A stretch of DNA of 64,000 bases from Zygaena filipendulae (lineage: Eukaryota; Arthropoda; Insecta; Lepidoptera; Zygaenidae): the NCBI GenBank assembly GCA_907165275.2, contig OU015672.1:8600501-8664500 (forward strand), given 5' to 3'. This document shows positions 50,591 to 61,088 of this stretch, piece by piece (the first letter of the stretch is position 1; every line of letters starts with the position of its first letter). The notes under the pieces were generated by a model. That model was given only the letters and a program-made list of their open reading frames with translations. It did no database searches and was not told the DNA's origin. A program made the position numbers and the translations under genes.

Positions 50591-51774
50591 AATAATATTG
50601 ATTTCAGCGTGTTTGTACTTTATGCGTACCTAAACCATTGGCTCGATTATGATGTAACTTTGATGGGTTGCCCTGCGTACGCTCGTGAATAATCTTTAAA
50701 GAGTTCTAGCGGGAATAGGAAATTTTAGTGTTTAATTTTTATTATTATTTTAAAAACCTTTATGTATTAGTAGTATAATAATAATAATAATCCACATCAC
50801 AACACACAGATCTACTTGATCCCACAGTAAGCTATTAATAGCATTATTTTCTTTTACAAAGATCTATTTTACTTTCAGAGATATGACTCTTTAAAAGTTC
50901 AAGTTAGACAGGGAAAGCGCTAGTCCTATAGTGACGTCACTCGGCTTGTAACGCCCTACAACTGCCATACAAAATTCCGTTTTAGAAAGAGACCGACATA
51001 GTCAAAATTAAGCAGTTTATAACTATTTTATTTTTTAATCAAATCTATTGATTTTGTCGCTTACGTTATGCTTATCCATGATATTTTCGAGTATAATTAT
51101 TGGATACCAACATTTCAACAACAGTGAAATAGCCTATTCCAAAACTCAGGCACATTATCAGCTGTTAATGGAATCGAAACTTTTCAATTAAGAGCTGCCC
51201 AGACCTCTTATACCTAACCCTTTTTCAAGAGCTGAAGTTATAATTAAGCGCCGATTCTAACTTAACTGAGAGAAGTTAGCGCAATACGCATGCGACGGGT
51301 GAGCTTAAACAAAACTTTAGTAGGCACTTCGAGACTGAAGCCTGTATTAATATAAGCTTCCGAAACTTCATACGCTCTCAAGTTTAATGTGATCGTCTCC
51401 CACAATTTCAAAACCGACTTTCAAAAAGAGAAGGTCTTACTTACTTGGCGAATGTGAAAGAAAGTAATATTTATTTACACTAACGAACGATTGGATGTTT
51501 TTTACACAATCACGCATGAACGGCTGGTCCGATTCGGATGAAATTCACGCGGGCGAAGTGACAGAAAAAGAACGAACAAAAATCCCAATTCAGACACAAT
51601 AAAATGGGATAACATTACACGAATAGAAATACTCGTAATAGGAATTCAACGCACGTAGAGTCAAATAAATTTCACTGGGGTGGAACCAGCTTACTACGAC
51701 TTTCATTTTCAAAAGGAATTTCGAATAAAATAACCGGTCTATGTAAAATACCATAATATAATCTATGTAATATA
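50591..51774. other. non-coding stretch with repeat scraps
   Basis: 50786-50850 is the reverse complement of 30619-30690. TGACGTCA occurs at 50932-50939 beside 'cgccctacaactgccataca', which resembles the TGACGTCA MITE. 51480-51560 has scraps of the CTAGCTG family. No gene seen. Confidence 0.4.
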
Positions 51775-52060
51775 TAAAAGAAAGTTGTGTTAGTTACACT
51801 ATTTATAACTCAAGAACGGCTGAACCGATTTGGCTGAAAATTGGTGGGGAGGTAGCTTAGAACCAGGAAACGGACATAGGATACTTTTTATCCCGGAATT
51901 CCCGCAGGAACTCCGGTCGGTGAAATCTCATGAAATTTTGCATACTTAGGTACACATTGTCAGGGGTACAGAGAAAGACATAGGGTAGGTACTTTGCATT
52001 CCGGAATTCCTGCGGGATCTCCGAAATTTACGCGGGTAACACCGCGGGGCACAGCTGGTA
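51775..52060 (-). repeat. CTAGCTG-family repeat with partial duplication
   Basis: 'aactcaagaacggctgaaccgatttggctgaaa..ggaattcccgcaggaactccgg' followed by a second block ending caccgcggggcacagctgg. Confidence 0.6.
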
Positions 52061-53180
52061 ATATATTAAAAGAGAAAAATAATAAACGAAGTTATACGAG
52101 TATTTATAATTGCACTGTGGTCCTAAAAGTGCAAAGGAAAATCTACAGCCTCTATTTTAAACCCTCTGGGAGAGAAAGATATTGAAGGTTATATCACTAG
52201 CCTGGAAGGCATAACTAGGTTAGCCTCGGCTTCTATACACGGCGCACGTCAGGCCCGAGCCTAAGAGAATTGGCACCAATCTCCACTCGAATCCAATAAT
52301 CGGAATATTATTCTATCTAGCTGCGTGGCCACGGTCTTATAATCGAATTTCTAGGAACCTCGAGATATGTGTTTGTTTGTTTGACACAAAAAGTCCAAAC
52401 TGCTAGACTTTGTAACGGAATAGCTTTCTTTTGTTTCCATTCTAAGGGGTTAAATTCTTTAGGTCGACAATGACCACTTTTTAACCGACTTCCAAAAAGT
52501 AGGAGGTTCTATGTTCGATTGTATGTATGTTATTATTTTTTTTTTACTAAAAACGCTGACTGGACAGAAGCTAGTATCCCATTTTATAATCAAATTAATT
52601 ATTTTGTTGATAGCATTAGTTCTTAATTTAATTATAATGAAACAGTAGTGCTTAATGCTTTAAAATTATAGAACAGTCCATATAAAGAAAAATATTACCT
52701 TTTTTTTAGTTTTTTTATTATTATTTGTGTTTTGTGTGTTTTGTATAATCACATGTTTTTTAGTTTTGCCTGTTTTTTGTGTCATAGGGGGCAAACGGGC
52801 AGGTGGCACACTTGATGGTACGTGATTACCGCCGCCCATGGACATCTGCCCACCATAGGGCATGGAGGTACTACGTTGACGCCCTGGTGACAGCAAACAG
52901 TTAATATAAACGACGAAACGTACTTTCAAGAGTTGTAAGAATAACAGCGCTATGTCGTTTACATAAACAGTACAAATTTCACTCGATCAATCAAAACATT
53001 TTGACTATTGGTTTTATATTTCGTTTTTAGGTCGGTAGGTATCTATCGACGTCAGTTTTTTAAGGACATAATATTTTGTGTAGAACTGTGAATATAAGTA
53101 TAAAGTACCTAAAAAATGTATTACTTACACGAATCATAAAAATGTCCTTTGACGCAATAAAACTTGTTTGTTATCAGATA
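52061..53180. other. non-coding stretch
   Basis: Contains 'accgacttccaaaaagtaggaggttctatg' (52483-52513), one of several copies of a lepidopteran repeat also at 53367, 59393, 63025, 63060 and 63610. No gene seen. Confidence 0.45.
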
Positions 53181-53437
53181 TTCTGGACCAGGGGCGGATC
53201 CAGGATTTGGTAGAGGGGGGGCAATTTGGTTGCACCATGAATTCTTTAGAATTAACAGGATAGACAAAAAAGTCCATTAATAAAATTTAAGTGCCTCATA
53301 TTGAGAGCATCTGAATTGAGCTTATGTATGTATTATATTATCTGTGTGTATGTTTCGCGATTTTTTAACCGACTTCCAAAAAGGAGGAGGTTACGCATTC
53401 GGCTGTATGTTTTTTTTTTTAATATTACTCGAAGCTA

Positions 53438-53486
53438 GGGTTGGACCGATTTCGAAAATTTTGAATTTTCGAAATCGGTCCAACCC
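53438..53486. repeat. 49-bp perfect hairpin
   Basis: Two exact 23-bp inverted arms (starting gggttggaccgatttcg) are separated by three bases, inside the hAT element. Confidence 0.9.
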
Positions 53487-53505
53487 GATTTTGTTTGAAA
53501 TGGTA

Positions 53506-54040
53506 TACTCCCAATTAGGTCCTAATGCCACCAAGTCGGGATCTGATGATGGGATCTTATGGTTTAAGAATCTTTATTATCCTCAAAAGATCTTGGGGAA
53601 ATCGTGGGAACTCTTCAAAAATAATAGGCACACCTATAGCGATTTGGGTATTTTTTATAGTAAATCGTTCATTTGCTTTCGGAAAGCAAAATTTGAAGAA
53701 GTGGAACTGATCATGAAGACCACAAGTGGTCATCGGAACTACTCAACAATAATACGTATTTCACGGGTTTCGATTGGACCGATTTAGATAATTGATTTTG
53801 TTGTTTGAAAGGGTATACTCCCAAGTTGGTCCCATTGTCACCAAATCGAGAACCTGACGATGGAATCATGGAGAAATCGAGAGAACTCTTCAAAAATTAC
53901 AGACACACCTATAGCGATTTTTGTATTGTTTATAGTAAATCGTTTATTTGCTTTTGGAAAGCAAAATTTGAAGAAGTAAAACTGATGATGAAGACCACAG
54001 ATGGTCATCGGAACTACTCAAATAAAATTTCACGAGTTCC
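53506..54040 (+). repeat. two tandem units of about 300 bp
   Basis: 'gtatactccca' with 'accaa.tcg.ga.ctga.gatgg.atc', 'actcttcaaaaat' and 'tagtaaatcgtt.atttgctttcgg' recurs in order from 53506 and 53812. The 147-codon frame at 53344 spans this repeat and is not a recognised protein. Confidence 0.6.
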
Positions 54041-54059
54041 GATTCGTTAACTGTAATTA

Positions 54060-54084
54060 ATTTATTTATTTATTTATTTATTTA
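54060..54084. repeat. (TTTA)n microsatellite
   Basis: Six uninterrupted units. Confidence 0.85.
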
Positions 54085-54304
54085 ATATGGTTCCTTAATA
54101 ATTTATGCTCGTCACAATGTATATGGTAAAATAGAACTGATGATGACGTACCAGGAGAACTCCTCCACAATCAACGTCCCTGTCGTCCCGTCGGTAAAAG
54201 CAGTATTTTGTAAAAGGCGATGAGCAATTGACATTAGGCTATTGTAACTTAGATAAATTACAAACGGACTCACTTGAAAGCAAGAAATAAACAAAATTTT
54301 AACA

Positions 54305-54720
54305 AAAAAATTAAAACCGACTTCCAACAACACAAAACTAAAAAGCTAAAAATAACAAAATATCGATTTTATCCAACAGACAAAAATACACGTAAGTTTA
54401 TTTTTGGTAGTCATTACCAGTAGTTATTATACCAGTACCAGTAGTTATTATTGGTTTATTCTACCACTTGACTACTATTACTATTTGAAGTCGGTGACAA
54501 GCCAAATATAGCGTAGGTATATGGACCAAGTCCAGTCCCGCCACGAGCTCGTTGTGAGCTGAACAACCCAAGTGGGCAGACGTAAGCGGGCTTGGCACCG
54601 AATTTAAATCAAAAAGTGGTAGCACAAACCAACAATAGTATTACGTGTATTTTTGTCTGACGGATTAAGTCGGTATTTTATTATTTTTAGCTTTTTAGTT
54701 TTATGTTTTTCATATTTAAA
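54305..54720. repeat. imperfect inverted repeat with 60-bp arms
   Basis: 54339-54394 (aaaactaaaaagctaaaaat..acaaaaatacacgtaa) is complemented at 54642-54704. A direct copy of the right arm is at 63190-63250. A small minisatellite (accagtagttattat) lies between the arms. Confidence 0.6.
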
Positions 54721-56469
54721 AAAAATGTGATGTTGAAAACGATTGAGCTTGGGTAGGTATAGCGGTTTTTGAGTACGATTCTCTGTAAAATCAAAGTTTT
54801 TTTCGTATTTCATTATTTTCAACTTGTACTTTCATGCATAAAATAATCTACATGGAAGCTACAACAGATAAAAGTAAAAAATGAAAAATTTACGTTCTAG
54901 CGAATCTGACCTGAATTAACAACTTTAAATTAAAATTTTGTAGCTTTATATCTATAAAGTGATAGGAAAATAATGGGAAGTGTTATGATTAATAGCGATT
55001 TTTTTACTAAACTGAGGAAAAATACCATCAGAGTGTATTTATCACATGTGATGTGATAAAAACGTGTTTCGTGATCAGAAGAAAAAGAACTACCTAACTA
55101 CCTGACGTAGCTTCACGACCGACATAAAGCAATCTGAAACTTTCTTTGAAGTAAGTCGGTGATTTGGGATCCCCCAGTACCAAGATGGTACAAAGAATAT
55201 GTGTAGTGCGTCTGGCGAATATGTAAGGCACACACATTTTGCAGCCGCTCCAACTTATCGCGTTACTCTTGTGTCAGATTCATACAGCGCACATCGGCGT
55301 AGACAAAAAGGAGAAGGTTACTCCTTGGATTAGTAAAATGAGGAGAAAATTTGGGAAATAACGCAGAAAACTCAGAGAAGTGAATAATTTTCGTCCATAT
55401 GACGAGATTACGGAAAAATAGGTACTATTGAAAAAAAAAAAGATGTTTTTGACCATAGAAGATTTTAAAATTTACAGTCAACAGAAGAAAAATTTGATAA
55501 ATTTTGGAAATTTGCACAAAATTTTTTCCAAATCGAATTCATCGCGCACCGCACGTGATAAAAGTCGTCGGCTATTTTTTGAGCACAGAGGTACAATATG
55601 ACGGGGAATAAAAATCGAAATTCTATTAATTCCATTTAGTTCGTCAGTTACATATAACATAATATAAATAAATAATATGGATAGATTTGCTTTGAACATG
55701 GAAAAAAGTAGAAGAGTTAGGTACCAACTAGTTTTGGGAAGTGAAATCACAATAGCTTACTTCCAAGTCTGTTGATGTTGGATGTTGGATGAAGTTAAAG
55801 AAAAGGGATAGAGAAACTACATAATAAGGATAATTTTAAAAACATATATACAGCCAAACACAGAAACTTCTCCTTTTAAATAAGAAATATACCATACGGC
55901 ACGTAGTTTCAAACCAGAAAATTTGTTTTAACGAGAAAGAATTGACAGATTTTTTGTTTGTTTTACAATAATAGATACAAACTTCCATAGGGGTTCGTTA
56001 CGAACTAATAATTTATAGAGTTTTAAAAATGAATATTTGTTCGTTCATTCAGGTTCATTCGCATATTTCTATTCAAATTACGATGAAACTTTGGTGAAAA
56101 GCCACAAGCTTGCGAAGATTTTTCTAAGGTCTAATTAAAGTAGGTACCTATATAGGTCTTCAGGGGGGGGCAATTGCCCTCAGTGCCACCCCCCTGGATC
56201 CGCCCCTGTTCTGGACACAGATCCAGAAGTCAAGCAGACGTGACACGTCGGCCGATCTTTCACCGGACGTCCGGGTCTCTCGTGGGAATATCCGGACAAA
56301 TATCGGATTTAGGTCGGACCCGGATGAATGCAATATTGAAATGGAGTTCGGTGTCAGGAATATTGGTTTTGTGTTCACGTTGGAAGTTATGGTTACAGGA
56401 AGTTATATAGAAGGATTCAAAAGTACATACGATGTGATTTTGTGATGATCTTTATAGCTATTATTAATA

Positions 56470-56710
56470 TACTAGCTGTGCCCCGCGGTTTCACCCGCAT
56501 GAAACGTTTTTGAAGGACAACTTTTTTTCCCAACATCCGATTTAAATGGAACGAAGCCCATATGTAGCTCCAGGTTTAGCTTAATCTACCTGTGAAAACC
56601 GCATGAAAATCTGTTCAGTGGGTTCGGAGATTATCGCGAACAGACAGACAGAGAGAAAAGAATTTTTAAAACTACGTGCGGATTCTATTCTTTTATTATA
56701 GTATAGATAG
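56470..56710 (+). repeat. CTAGCTG-related long variant, complete
   Basis: ctagctgtgccccgcggtttcacccgc..tattatagtatagat, followed by (AGAT)n. Confidence 0.7.
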
Positions 56711-57576
56711 ATAGATAGAAGATAAAAAGACTACGTTGATGATACAAGGATATTAATCAGATGAAAGTAGCTGGATAAGTAGCTACGTAGGTTTAATTAC
56801 ATGCCGCATACATATCCACTCCATTGAAAAAACCGACGTACTAGTGATCGATGAGCCAAGGCTGAGACAGAGCGGCTGCATGAATCAACTTTTATAGAGG
56901 TTCATATAGAACGAAACTGTTACTAACAATTCTCTAAGTACTTATTATATATAGATGAAAATGAAGCTAACAGTTTTATAGTTAACAAGTTTAATAGTTC
57001 TATTAATTTATTTGTGCTATATATACAGAAAACATATCAAGGTTAAAATTAAAATCAATCGTGGACGCAAAACTGATTAGCCGCCGTCACCGACGTCAAG
57101 AGCTGGGTGGTTGCAATGACATCGAATCGATATAAGAAGCCGTCATACCTAGCTATCGTCCACACATACTCGTAGCATCTAAAACCTATTGTACGATCAC
57201 TTTTTAAATCCATGATTATACGTATTATACAGTCCACAGAGTTTTTTAAATTTCAAATCGTTAGGATCCTGCAGCATCTTTAGTTGAGATGAGGACTGAC
57301 ACCGCCAATTGGGAAGCTCAATTAATCGATACCCTAATGAAATAACTTTACGAATCGCCAGAATATTTCCTTCAACAAATAAAAGTGACACAAGTATCTA
57401 TTTGCTTTCAAAATGTTAGAAACTTTTTGTAAGTAAACGGAGCCTCAAATTCGACTACTGTTTATTGAAGTAACCTTTGAGAACCCCATCATTCTCAACT
57501 TAAATATTTGTATGTAATAGAGATCAATCATTGTAACAAATATTGTTTAATGAGACGTATATTCCGGAATCCAGGG
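56711..57576. other. non-coding stretch
   Basis: Open frames of 60-64 codons on the minus strand at 57055-57391 lack splice-site support. If the gene at 58119-58388 is real, this is intron. Confidence 0.4.
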
Positions 57577-58070
57577 ACCCAATTCTCGCCTCCTTCGTAA
57601 AAATCTCGAACTCGAGTTTGCTGTTCGATCCCTATGTCGACCACAAAATCTCGATACTCGAACCTGTTTCTTCGTATCTCCTATTCTCAACACAAATATA
57701 ACAAAACTTTGAGTTCATAGTGTAAAATGTTGCCAGTAAAAGCTTATTCGAAAGCCATCCATTCCATTCTACACGATTCATCCGGAGCTAAAACGGCAGC
57801 AGCTTTTTATAGTTTTAAAATAGTGTGCATCATTTTATATCACGAACTAACATATTTTAAATTATATTTGTACCAAAAAAAAAAAGAAAAGTTCTTACTT
57901 TTTTCACTTTTACATCATCATTTTAATTTTGTTTAAATTAGTGTGCGTAGTATGGATCGTGAAGCATAATATTTGTTTTTTGCTCAACTTGACTTCATCT
58001 CGATTTAATGTTCGAATTCGAACTTTATCTCGAGTTCGAGTCTACTTCGAATGTGTGAGAATTGCCTCCC
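57577..58070. repeat. inverted-repeat segment rich in TCGA motifs
   Basis: Left 'caattctcgcctccttcg..tctcgaactcgag' and right 'ctcgagttcgagtctacttcg..tgagaattgcctcc' are imperfectly complementary. ttcgaattcgaa is a perfect palindrome near 58011-58022. Probably a decayed MITE inside the intron next to the first coding exon. Confidence 0.4.
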
Positions 58071-58118
58071 AGATTACATAATTGACTATACCAATAGAAT
58101 TAATATAAAAGGACATAC

Positions 58119-58388
58119 CTCAGGATTAATAGTAGGTGGCATCACTATCTTCTTTTGCGGCGGTGACCTCAGCACCACGTTCTCGTCTCTGATAATTATC
58201 TGAGGCTCGTTCGCTAGCAGTTTCTTCTTGCACTCCTGCATTTGCAAACACTCTTTGTCTTTCCGCGAAAGCACTGACTCCGACGACGCATGTTTTGACG
58301 AGCTCACCGAGGTGTTCTTGCTCGAAAGCTTTAGACTGTCCACTGAAGCTGTTATTTTAGCACTCTCCTTGCCGTTTGACGACGCCAT
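58119..58388 (-). CDS. first coding exon of an unidentified host gene
   Basis: ATG at 58388 in a good context (ctcaaccATGG) opens exactly 90 codons to a consensus donor GAG|GTATGT at 58119/58118, phase 0. The N-terminal 45 residues are Ser/Lys-rich and probably disordered; then comes a more conserved-looking block with ECLQMQECKKKLLANEPQII, VVLRSPPQKK and PPTINPE. There is no signal peptide or membrane segment, so a cytoplasmic or nuclear protein is likely. I do not recognise the family. Codon use and GC are unlike the flanking repeats. Later exons lie towards lower coordinates; 876-1020 and the 9.1-kb island are possible members. A GC-rich presumptive promoter is about 400 nt upstream. Confidence 0.7.
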
Positions 58389-58404
58389 GGTTGAGATATT
58401 TAGA

Positions 58405-58482
58405 GTAACGTCAAAGTTATCGAGTGGCGTTCCGCAAGGGTCGACTTTAGGTCCCGTGATTTTTGTTTTATCTCCACTTGTT
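58405..58482 (+). pseudogene. scrap of LINE reverse transcriptase, antisense in the gene leader
   Basis: The plus-strand frame reads LSSGVPQGSTLGPVIFVLSP, matching the SGVPQGS.LGP.LF motif of LINE reverse transcriptases, and stops at TAG 58483-58485. Only about 25 codons remain. It ends 17 nt before the ATG of the minus-strand exon, so it lies antisense in that gene's 5' leader. Confidence 0.65.
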
Positions 58483-58772
58483 TAGGTTTGATTGTATTTC
58501 ATATTTCCTAATATTTTTTGAATACTAGATATATTTTTATTTGCTTATATTATCTAAACAGTTTTTGCTTTTTAGTCACTATTGGTAACATAAATTAAAT
58601 TACTAAAAAATTTAACTGACCAGAAATATTATGTAGGTAGGTATGTACCTAAAACTGTTTTACATAGCAATTTGACCTATTGTTAACAGAAATAATCTCC
58701 TCATAAACTATGTTTGTATTTACACCAGACGCGAGTGAATTTGTGGGTTGTGTTAAAATATTGACGTCTCAC

Positions 58773-58860
58773 CGGCCGTGTGTTTACAGCGGAGCTCTCC
58801 CGCGCCCGGCCGACGGACCGCGTGCATCATAACGGACGTTTGAAAGAGATGAATGCGTAA
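58773..58860 (-). promoter_or_regulatory. GC-rich presumptive promoter or 5' untranslated exon
   Basis: A CpG-rich block (cccgcgcccggccgacggaccgcg) stands out from AT-rich flanks about 400 nt upstream of the first coding exon on the minus strand. It ends in a donor-like GGCCG|GTGAGA at 58773/58772. No TATA box. Confidence 0.35.
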
Positions 58861-59018
58861 ATATTGAGTGATGCTGCAAATAATTGGAGGAATCTGGTTC
58901 ATGACTCGACCTTGTGATGAAATAATATGTTAATTATAATGTTGGGGATTGGGGTCTAGTTCCGCGGCGTAGGCTGAGCGCTAGCCATTTTGGTATACGT
59001 ACCATTGTTTATTTTATA
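58861..59018. other. non-coding, upstream of the minus-strand gene
   Basis: Ordinary sequence; no specific sites recognised. Confidence 0.3.
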
Positions 59019-59207
59019 CTAGCTGTGCCACGCGGTAATTTCGGAGTTCCCACGGAAATTCCAGGGTGAAAAATACCTTATGTCCTTCTCTGTACCCCTG
59101 ACAACGTACATGCCAAATATCATCCAAATCCGTTCAGCCGTTTTTGCGTGATTGAGTGACAAACATCCAAACATCCCCACTTTCACATTTATAATATTAG
59201 TAAGATT
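59019..59207 (+). repeat. CTAGCTG-family repeat, complete
   Basis: actagctgtgccacgcgg..tataatattagtaagatt, with 'catccaaatccgttcagccgtttttgcgtgatt'. Confidence 0.75.
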
Positions 59208-59384
59208 AAATAATTAAATTAAGCCACAGTGATGTATTTGTTAAATTTTGGTACCAGATTTTTTTCTATTCTGTAACTTTATATAGAATCGAATTTATTT
59301 TTTAACGGTCAGACATTTGCCTGATGGTGAGCGAAAATCCTGACTACGGTATGTTTGCATTGTTCATATTTACGATACTAAAAA

Positions 59385-59445
59385 ACATACATACAGCCGA
59401 ATGCGGAACCTCCTCCTTTTTGGAATTCGCTTAAAAAGAGACTTG
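59385..59445 (-). repeat. 'ggaggaggttccgcattcggctgtatg' repeat fragment
   Basis: Reverse copy of the accgacttccaaaaaggaggagg repeat. Confidence 0.55.
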
Positions 59446-59489
59446 AATCGACCGCCGTTTATGTTTCTCCTACTTTACAGTTAAAGAAT

Positions 59490-59660
59490 GGGTAATACTA
59501 ATATTATCAATACAAATGTAAGTGTTTGTTACTCTTTCACGCTTTCAACTACATAACCGATCACTAAAAAATTTTGCATAACTTTTTATTTCCGAATTCC
59601 CGCGGGAACATCGAAACTAAGTACTCACGCAGTTGAAGCCGTGGGATACACCTAGTATTA
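59490..59660 (-). repeat. CTAGCTG-family repeat, diverged
   Basis: atactaatattatcaatacaaatg..gttgaagccgtgggatacacctagt. Confidence 0.55.
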
Positions 59661-60239
59661 CTATAATTTCAGAAGCAATTTTACTCAGTAATTACTAGGA
59701 GCGATGGAGTATGAAAATTGCCAATGTAAACGATGCCATGCGAGAATGGTAGAAATATAATTACTTAACGATATTGCCATATCAAAATTGAAAAAAACAA
59801 GACAAACAAAAAATACCAAAGTAAATAAAGCAAATAAAGTAGTTGAATATATAACTTCTAAAGAAGAGAAAGAGAAACATGAGGCGGCAATTATACTTAA
59901 GCAAATACGTATAGAACATACTTAAAATAATATATTCAAGTTATAACCTTAGACAGAGCAAACACTTGAAGTTAATTTCGAGCCACTCGACAACCCTAAC
60001 CAACAGCGTGCGTAAATTGTACTCATATGCTAAAGACATGAATTTTAATTAAATTAGTTTTTGAGACGAAAACATACATAGGGTTGGTGATAATCTTTTA
60101 TATGAAAAAGAGACGAATATACCTACTTTCACAGCAATAACTTTTATTACGAAAGCAAAATACAAGTTACAATAATAAATAGTAGGTTTTAACTCGATCG
60201 AATAGATATTGAAGTGACTAAAAGATCCTCTGTTACTCG
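59661..60239. other. non-coding stretch
   Basis: AT-rich; no recognised element. Confidence 0.4.
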
Positions 60240-60430
60240 TGTTACATTCAGAGATCCCGCAGCAATTCCGGGATAAAAAGTAGCTTAAGTTACTCTATCT
60301 ACTAATAACATCAGCTATCTGCCAGTAAAAGTCCCGTTAAAATCGGTCCAGCCGTTTCAGAGATTACCCGAAACAAACAGACAGACAGAAAAAATTAAAA
60401 AAATGATTTTATGATGTAAGTATTGTATTA
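60240..60430 (+). repeat. CTAGCTG-family repeat, 3' part
   Basis: 'ttcagagatcccgcagcaattccgggataaaaagta..atcggtccagccgtttcagagatt..cagacagacag'. Confidence 0.55.
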
Positions 60431-60899
60431 TCTGTGGTACCGTATATAGTCTCGTATGTATTCAGTAAAAAGCTGCTTTTTTAAATTACAAACAGATACT
60501 TCAATTTTATTTATATGTCTAGATGTACAATACTTTGATCCATGCCCACAATGTTTTTTCAGCCAATATTTTTTTACACGCGCAAAAAATAAAAAATATT
60601 TTACTAAAGTAGACGTAGGCATTTGTCCCGGACGGGACCGCGGCACCCCAGCGCCATCTTTCATTGCTAAAACTTTTATAAGCGAATAAAGGGTTGGAAA
60701 AAAGCTGATACAAACCTACCTACCTTCCGGACAAAAAGCTTTTTCATACTTTATGTCGTCTAGAAGTTTTCGGTTATTTTTATTATACGTTTATTAGTTA
60801 TATGATTTCTGATTCGAAATTGTAATGTAATTCAATGAAAATGTTAATAAAAGCACAGAATACATAATAGTACAAGTACAAGTGATAAAAGCCAGTTAT
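60431..60899. other. non-coding stretch
   Basis: Open frames on both strands overlap a small GC-rich patch (60627-60657); none is recognised. Confidence 0.4.
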
Positions 60900-61081
60900 C
60901 CTACTTATATTATAAATGTGAAAGTGTGGATGTTTGGATGTTTGTTACTCCATCACGCAAAAACGGCTGAACGGATTTGGATGAATTCATGGGTACAGAG
61001 AAGGATACAGAGTACTTTTTATCCCGGAATTCCCGCGGTAACTCCGAAATTACCGCGGGTGAAACCGCGGGGTACAGCAAG
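60900..61081 (-). repeat. CTAGCTG-family repeat
   Basis: cctacttatattataaatgtgaaag..accgcggggtacagcaagt; an internal deletion removes the 'gcatgcacgttgtcag' block. Confidence 0.7.
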
Positions 61082-61088
61082 TTATTAA

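Larger units (their letters stand above)
53189..56208. mobile_element. 3.0-kb hAT-type DNA transposon, no transposase ORF
   Basis: Ends CAGGGGCGGATCCAGG and CCTGGATCCGCCCCTG are perfect 16-bp inverted repeats, continuing with G-runs (gggggggcaattt / gggggggcaattg). A perfect 8-bp duplication TTCTGGAC lies at 53181-53188 and 56209-56216. An 8-bp duplication with CAGGGG termini is the hAT signature. The 3020-bp interior contains no frame that resembles a hAT transposase or BED finger. It holds other repeats: a 49-bp hairpin (53438-53486), tandem units of about 300 bp (53506-54040) and an inverted pair (54305-54720). Confidence 0.85.

Noticed and set aside
53344..53787. 147-codon open frame inside the hAT element
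   Set aside because: It spans tandem non-coding repeat units, starts in the accgacttccaaaaagg repeat, and resembles no transposase.
57055..57391. Minus-strand frames as second exons of the 58-kb gene
   Set aside because: No acceptor of the right phase with a pyrimidine tract, and no composition different from the intron.
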